DNA from: Phycisphaerales bacterium UBA1161
GTDB lineage: Bacteria; Planctomycetota; Phycisphaerae; Tepidisphaerales; Tepidisphaeraceae
DNA length: 43,535 bases
Reading direction: 5' to 3'
NCBI GenBank assembly: GCA_002311745.1
Contig: DBZL01000058.1
Coordinates: 1 to 43,535, forward strand
Shown here: piece by piece, positions 40,765-43,535 of the stretch
How positions within the stretch are numbered: the stretch's first letter is position 1
How the letters are laid out: each line of letters opens with the position of its first letter
Position numbers and translations under genes: made by a program
The notes under the pieces: generated by a model
What the model saw: only the letters and a program-made list of their open reading frames with translations
Database searches by the model: none
Told to the model about the DNA's origin: nothing

Positions 40765-41579
40765 TCGCCGGGAATGTAACTGATAATCCCCTCAAATGGA
40801 CTGCTGGCCGTGGCGTAGCGCTTCTTGGGAATCCGCCCGGCCAAGTAGCTCAATCGCCCGGCCTCCAGCGCCTGCCGCATGGCCGCGGCCATTTTCAGCG
40901 GGTCCTTGGCATGCGCCACGCCGGTATTGAGCAGGACGCCATCGGCCCCCAATTCCATGGCGATCGTCACATCGCTGGCCGTGCCCACGCCCGCATCCAC
41001 GATCACCGGATAGGCCGCGTCCCCTTCCTTCAGCGTCTCCAGGCACAGGGAAATATTCAGCGGATTGAGCACGCCCTGGCCCGAGCCGATGGGGCTGCCC
41101 GCCGGCATCACGCTGGCCGCCCCCGCCTCCTTCAATCGCCGCGCCGAGATGGGATCGTCGCTGGTGTACACCAGGACGGTAAAACCTTCCTTCACCAACT
41201 CCTTGGTCGCCTCCAACGAGCCGACGGGATCGGGCAAAAGGGTCTTCTTGTCCCCCAGCACTTCCAGTTTCACCCAATTCGCCCCGGGATTCTTCTGCTT
41301 TTCCAGGAGATCGCGCCCCAGCAGCGACACGCGCACCGCATCTTCGGCGTTAAAGCAACCGGCCGTGTTGGGCAGGATGATGTATTGGTTCAGATCCAGA
41401 AAATCGAGGAGGCTGCGTCCCTGCTTGTCGATGAGCCGCTCCCGCCGCACCGCGACGGTGACGACCTGGCACCCGCTGGCCGCCAGCGCCTGCTGCATGA
41501 TCTCGTACGTCGCGTATTTGCCCGTTCCCACGAACAGGCGGCTGTGAATCTCGAATTTGCCGATTTTTAAAACATCCAT
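40761..41579 (-). CDS. thiG: Thiazole synthase ThiG
   Basis: A 272-aa enzyme that forms the thiazole phosphate moiety of thiamine from deoxyxylulose phosphate, dehydroglycine and ThiS thiocarboxylate. The Schiff-base lysine is K104 in [10 protein letters not shown]. Other signatures are [30 protein letters not shown] and [28 protein letters not shown]. Start ATG 41579 fits the usual N-terminus ([12 protein letters not shown]); the longer frame upstream is the intergenic repeat and is rejected. It follows thiS by 142 bp and overlaps rsmG by 4 bp. No TPP riboswitch was recognised upstream. Confidence 0.96.
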   Translation of the reverse strand: MDVLKIGKFEIHSRLFVGTGKYATYEIMQQALAASGCQVVTVAVRRERLIDKQGRSLLDFLDLNQYIILPNTAGCFNAEDAVRVSLLGRDLLEKQKNPGANWVKLEVLGDKKTLLPDPVGSLEATKELVKEGFTVLVYTSDDPISARRLKEAGAASVMPAGSPIGSGQGVLNPLNISLCLETLKEGDAAYPVIVDAGVGTASDVTIAMELGADGVLLNTGVAHAKDPLKMAAAMRQALEAGRLSYLAGRIPKKRYATASSPFEGIISYIPGE

Positions 41580-41604
41580 ACTGGCATTATAGCGGCGGCA
41601 AACC

Positions 41605-41717
41605 CGAAGCCCGAAATCAGAATACCGAATCAAATCCGAAACCAGAATGACGAATGGCCATTCGGATTTCGTCATTCGGGTTTGATTCGTCATTCGGATT
41701 TCGTCATTCGGATTTCC
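41605..41717. repeat. CATTCGGATTT-type short repeats and imperfect hairpin
   Basis: Three copies of TCGTCATTCGG(A/G)TTT occur at 41669-41683, 41688-41702 and 41701-41715. The inverted forms (CCGAAAT, AATGACGAATG, AATCAAATCCGAA) lie at 41611-41657, so the region can form an imperfect hairpin centred near 41658. It fills the thiS-thiG gap and resembles the short AATGACGAATG-type intergenic repeats of planctomycetes. It may alter the ThiS:ThiG ratio. Confidence 0.65.
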
Positions 41718-41721
41718 CCCA

Positions 41722-41919
41722 TCATCCGCCGCCGACGAATGTCACAATCTCTATCTCGTCGCCCTCCTTCAGCGGAGTATCGTATTTGATCGAGCGAACC
41801 AGCCGGCGATTGACCTCGACGGCGACTTTGTCGGGAGTCAGCTTATGCTCGGTGAGGAGCGTAAAAATATCGCTGCCGGCCGCCAAATCCCGATCCTGCC
41901 CGTTCACCCTGACGCGCAT
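41722..41919 (-). CDS. thiS: Sulfur carrier protein ThiS
   Basis: A 65-aa ubiquitin-like protein ending in Gly-Gly-Gly (VTFVGGG). Its C-terminal glycine carries the thiocarboxylate used by ThiG to build thiazole. The fold signature includes [21 protein letters not shown] and [14 protein letters not shown]. It is first of the thiS-thiG-rsmG group. A TTGACG/17 bp/TACGCT arrangement sits so close to the ATG at 41919 that the mRNA might be nearly leaderless; this is speculative. The 60 bp covering its start are duplicated at 42191-42249. Confidence 0.93.
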   Translation of the reverse strand: MRVRVNGQDRDLAAGSDIFTLLTEHKLTPDKVAVEVNRRLVRSIKYDTPLKEGDEIEIVTFVGGG

Positions 41920-41966
41920 ATCCCCAGCGTAGGCGTTGCGGGAATGTTCGTCAAAGAGATTTTGCG
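41907..41966. repeat. 60-bp direct repeat, copy 1 (thiS start region)
   Basis: Covers the first codons and upstream region of thiS. It aligns to 42191-42249 with about 83% identity and one gap, sharing the run GTTCGTCAAAG and the ATGCGCG around the start codon (minus strand). Confidence 0.7.
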
Positions 41967-42026
41967 CGGCCGGGATTCGCAGTTGAAAAACATCATTTTC
42001 CGAGTTTCGAGGTTATCATTCCCGCC

Positions 42027-42287
42027 ATGAAACGGTTACGCGGAGACCTTTCGAAGCTATGCGTCGCGACAATTCTTTTCGTACTTTTTGCCAGCTGCGC
42101 CGGGTGCAGGATTCATATTTGGCCGCCGCGGTTTCCGCGCTTGCAGACCGGATATCGCGCGGGACAGACGTATCGGCTAAAATGGGAGATCCCTGCCGCG
42201 CATAGCTCCGGCGCAGGCGCTGCGGAAACGTTCGTCAAAGCGATTTGCGACCCGCCCGCAACTCGGTTCCGGAACGCAGTCGGCTGA
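42027..42287 (+). CDS. Possible small lipoprotein
   Basis: An 86-aa frame with a convincing lipoprotein-like N-terminus: basic KRLRGDLSK, a hydrophobic stretch (LCVATILFVLF) and Cys residues in FASCAGC that could serve as lipidation sites. The remainder has no recognisable features. No ribosome site is seen. The 3' end overlaps convergent plsY by 53 bp and runs antisense through the duplicated thiS-leader segment, which weakens the case. It could be a real small envelope protein or a chance frame. Confidence 0.35.
   Translation: MKRLRGDLSKLCVATILFVLFASCAGCRIHIWPPRFPRLQTGYRAGQTYRLKWEIPAAHSSGAGAAETFVKAICDPPATRFRNAVG
42191..42249. repeat. 60-bp direct repeat, copy 2 (plsY tail region)
   Basis: Partner of 41907-41966. 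On the minus strand it contains the last five codons and stop of plsY and then an ATG (42203) in the same place as the thiS start, but that frame stops after eight codons. It may be a remnant of a second thiS leader or of an insertion that separated plsY from thiS. Confidence 0.7.
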
Positions 42288-42894
42288 TGTTCGCCCGGTG
42301 TTTGTAGATGATCAAGGCTGGAATCAGCAAGGAAAAGATCAGAAACGGAAGCTGGGCATCCAGAATCGGCCAATGCCGGAGAGCGCCCAGCAGCAGATAG
42401 AGCAGCGGAAAAGCCGCGGCCCCGAAAATCGACGCGGCGCTGATGTACCGGACCAGCCCGAAAACCAGGCCCCAGACGACCACCGCCGCCAGACCGGGCA
42501 ACGTGAAATATGGAAAAACTCCCAGAAGCACCCCGGCACTGGTCGCCACGCCTTTGCCCCCTTTGAACTTCAAAAAGAGACTGGCCATGTGCCCGAGCAG
42601 CGCGGCGAAAGCCACCAGCACCCAGAGCAGGCAGGCGAGGCGATTCTCAACCGTGAAATTCAGGAGCACCCCCGCCGCCAGCGTCGGAATCGCCCCTTTG
42701 AGCAGATCGAGAACGAAGACGATGAAGAAGTATTTCTTCCCCAGCAATCGGCCCAGATTGGTCGCCCCGATGTTTTTGCTTCCGGCGGTTCGCGGATCAA
42801 TTCCCTTGGCCCGGCCGACGATCAGGCCGAAGGGAATGGATCCCACCACATATGCCGCGGGGATCAACGCCAAAAGCGCTTGTGTGCGGTTCAT
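42235..42894 (-). CDS. plsY: Acyl-phosphate:glycerol-3-phosphate acyltransferase PlsY
   Basis: A 219-aa inner-membrane enzyme that acylates glycerol-3-phosphate with acyl-phosphate to make lysophosphatidic acid. All three cytosolic motifs are present: GSIPFG with GSKNIGATN (Lys in place of the more usual Gly), GHMASLFLKFKGGKGVATSAG, and YKHRANISRLRSGTE near the end. Five to six TM helices are visible. ATG 42894 is used; the frame extends to 42945 into the divergent gap. It is divergent from the adenosyltransferase across 51 bp. Its substrate is made by GpsA at 6875-7876. Confidence 0.94.
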   Translation of the reverse strand: MNRTQALLALIPAAYVVGSIPFGLIVGRAKGIDPRTAGSKNIGATNLGRLLGKKYFFIVFVLDLLKGAIPTLAAGVLLNFTVENRLACLLWVLVAFAALLGHMASLFLKFKGGKGVATSAGVLLGVFPYFTLPGLAAVVVWGLVFGLVRYISAASIFGAAAFPLLYLLLGALRHWPILDAQLPFLIFSLLIPALIIYKHRANISRLRSGTELRAGRKSL

Positions 42895-42945
42895 CGCGGG
42901 GTAGTCTAAACGCCGGCGGTCGGCGACGCGACATGGAAGGGTCAC

Positions 42946-43485
42946 ATGAAGATCTACACCAAAACCGGCGATGATGGGACGACGGGACTGATCGGAGGCC
43001 AGCGCGTGAGCAAGTCGGATGCGCGCATCGAATGCATCGGAGCGGTCGACGAATTAAACGCCGCCATCGGCTGGGCGGCGGCGGGGGCCGGCGCCGAATT
43101 GGCCGCCAAGCTGCGCGCGATTCAGAATGAACTATTCATCATCGGCGCGCAGACGGCAACGCCCCAGGGGCATCCGCCCGTGTCGATGTCGCCGTTGGAA
43201 GAATCGAGCATCGGGCGATTGGAAAGCCAGATCGACGCGGCCGAGGCGACGCTACAGCCCCTGGCGAATTTCATCCTGCCCGGCGGCAGCGAGAGCAGCG
43301 CCCGCCTGCACCTGGCGCGCACGATTTGCCGTCGAGCCGAACGCACGCTCGTCGGGTTGGCGCCGCAAGGCGCGGTCCCCAAAATCGTTCTGACCTATCT
43401 GAATCGCCTGGGCGATTGGCTCTTCGTGCAGGCGCGATGGGCCAACCGTCAAAACGGCGTGCAGGACGTGCTGTGGAGGGGCTAG
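42946..43485 (+). CDS. PduO-type ATP:cob(I)alamin adenosyltransferase
   Basis: A 179-aa cytoplasmic enzyme that transfers the adenosyl group of ATP to cob(I)alamin to form coenzyme B12. The N-terminal ATP-binding motif is KIYTKTGDDGTTGL. The helical core shows AVDELNAAIGWA, FILPGGSESSARLHLARTICRRAER and YLNRLGDWLF, which are the PduO signatures. The length is typical. It suggests the organism uses adenosylcobalamin. No cobalamin riboswitch fits in the 51-bp upstream gap. The remaining 50 bp of the window (43486-43535) hold nothing recognisable. Confidence 0.95.
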   Translation: MKIYTKTGDDGTTGLIGGQRVSKSDARIECIGAVDELNAAIGWAAAGAGAELAAKLRAIQNELFIIGAQTATPQGHPPVSMSPLEESSIGRLESQIDAAEATLQPLANFILPGGSESSARLHLARTICRRAERTLVGLAPQGAVPKIVLTYLNRLGDWLFVQARWANRQNGVQDVLWRG

Positions 43486-43535
43486 CGCCGTGTCCGTCCT
43501 GAAATCTAATCCGCACAGACCGGTCCGAGGACGGA

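Noticed and set aside
41920..42026. TPP riboswitch upstream of thiS
   Set aside because: The conserved CTGAGA and ACCTGAT-type elements are absent and the interval is short.
42895..42945. Cobalamin riboswitch upstream of the adenosyltransferase
   Set aside because: Only 51 bp separate the divergent genes, too short, and there is no B12-box-like sequence.
1..43535. CRISPR arrays, rRNA genes, transposases or prophage genes
   Set aside because: No regularly spaced repeats, rRNA sequence, transposase or phage structural genes were seen; short repeats found are isolated.

Overview
The window looks like a chromosomal segment of a GC-rich planctomycete, most likely of the class Phycisphaerae. This is inferred from an exosortase/EpsI locus, an unusual CsrA, TadG-like proteins, many small planctomycete-style secreted proteins and short intergenic repeats; no rRNA is present to settle it. 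About 35 protein genes and one tRNA are supported. Most long reading frames opposite these genes are shadows produced by high GC.

Layout. 71-1621 (minus): two tandem CopD-like membrane proteins coupled to an ArfB-type ribosome-rescue hydrolase. 1855-5329: a HAD hydrolase (plus) convergent with a GT-A glycosyltransferase, a GT4 glycosyltransferase and a BshB1-like deacetylase (minus, all overlapping). 5373-6874: a 167-bp palindromic element that supplies the stop codon of aspartate-semialdehyde dehydrogenase, then tRNA-Val(UAC). 6875-10200 (minus): gpsA, a GH20 hexosaminidase and a DUF2007/zinc-ribbon membrane protein. 10300-21680 (minus): an envelope/export locus with Wza-like exporter, exosortase, EpsI, a giant TPR protein and a Wzc-type tyrosine autokinase. 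21959-27634: a B12-binding-type radical SAM protein divergent from recJ, a secreted protein and a transaldolase. 27674-32109 (minus): a GH4 alpha-galactosidase-like enzyme and two TadG-like proteins with a lectin-like C-terminal module. 32228-36144 (minus): a heterodimeric ABC exporter. 36321-39226: a Cys-rich small protein, an acyltransferase and a secreted protein. 39264-41919 (minus): thiS-thiG-rsmG and a CsrA-cytosine deaminase fusion. 42235-43485: plsY divergent from a PduO-type cobalamin adenosyltransferase.

The most unusual item is the gene at 39264-39974. It encodes a complete CsrA RNA-binding domain joined in one reading frame to a complete cytosine deaminase of the yeast FCY1 type. 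CsrA contact residues and deaminase zinc and substrate residues are all retained. This suggests a protein that couples post-transcriptional control to pyrimidine salvage, or less likely a natural RNA-targeted deaminase.

Other points of interest are the palindromic element inside the end of asd, the pilin-like/lectin-like tandem pair, an 83%-identical 60-bp duplication of the plsY-tail/thiS-leader junction, and an exosortase with a long Pro/Ala-rich tail. The export locus contains an outer-membrane exporter, a co-polymerase kinase and an exosortase but no flippase, polymerase or glycosyltransferase. It therefore probably works with sugar-building genes elsewhere, possibly including the glycosyltransferases and acyltransferase in this window.
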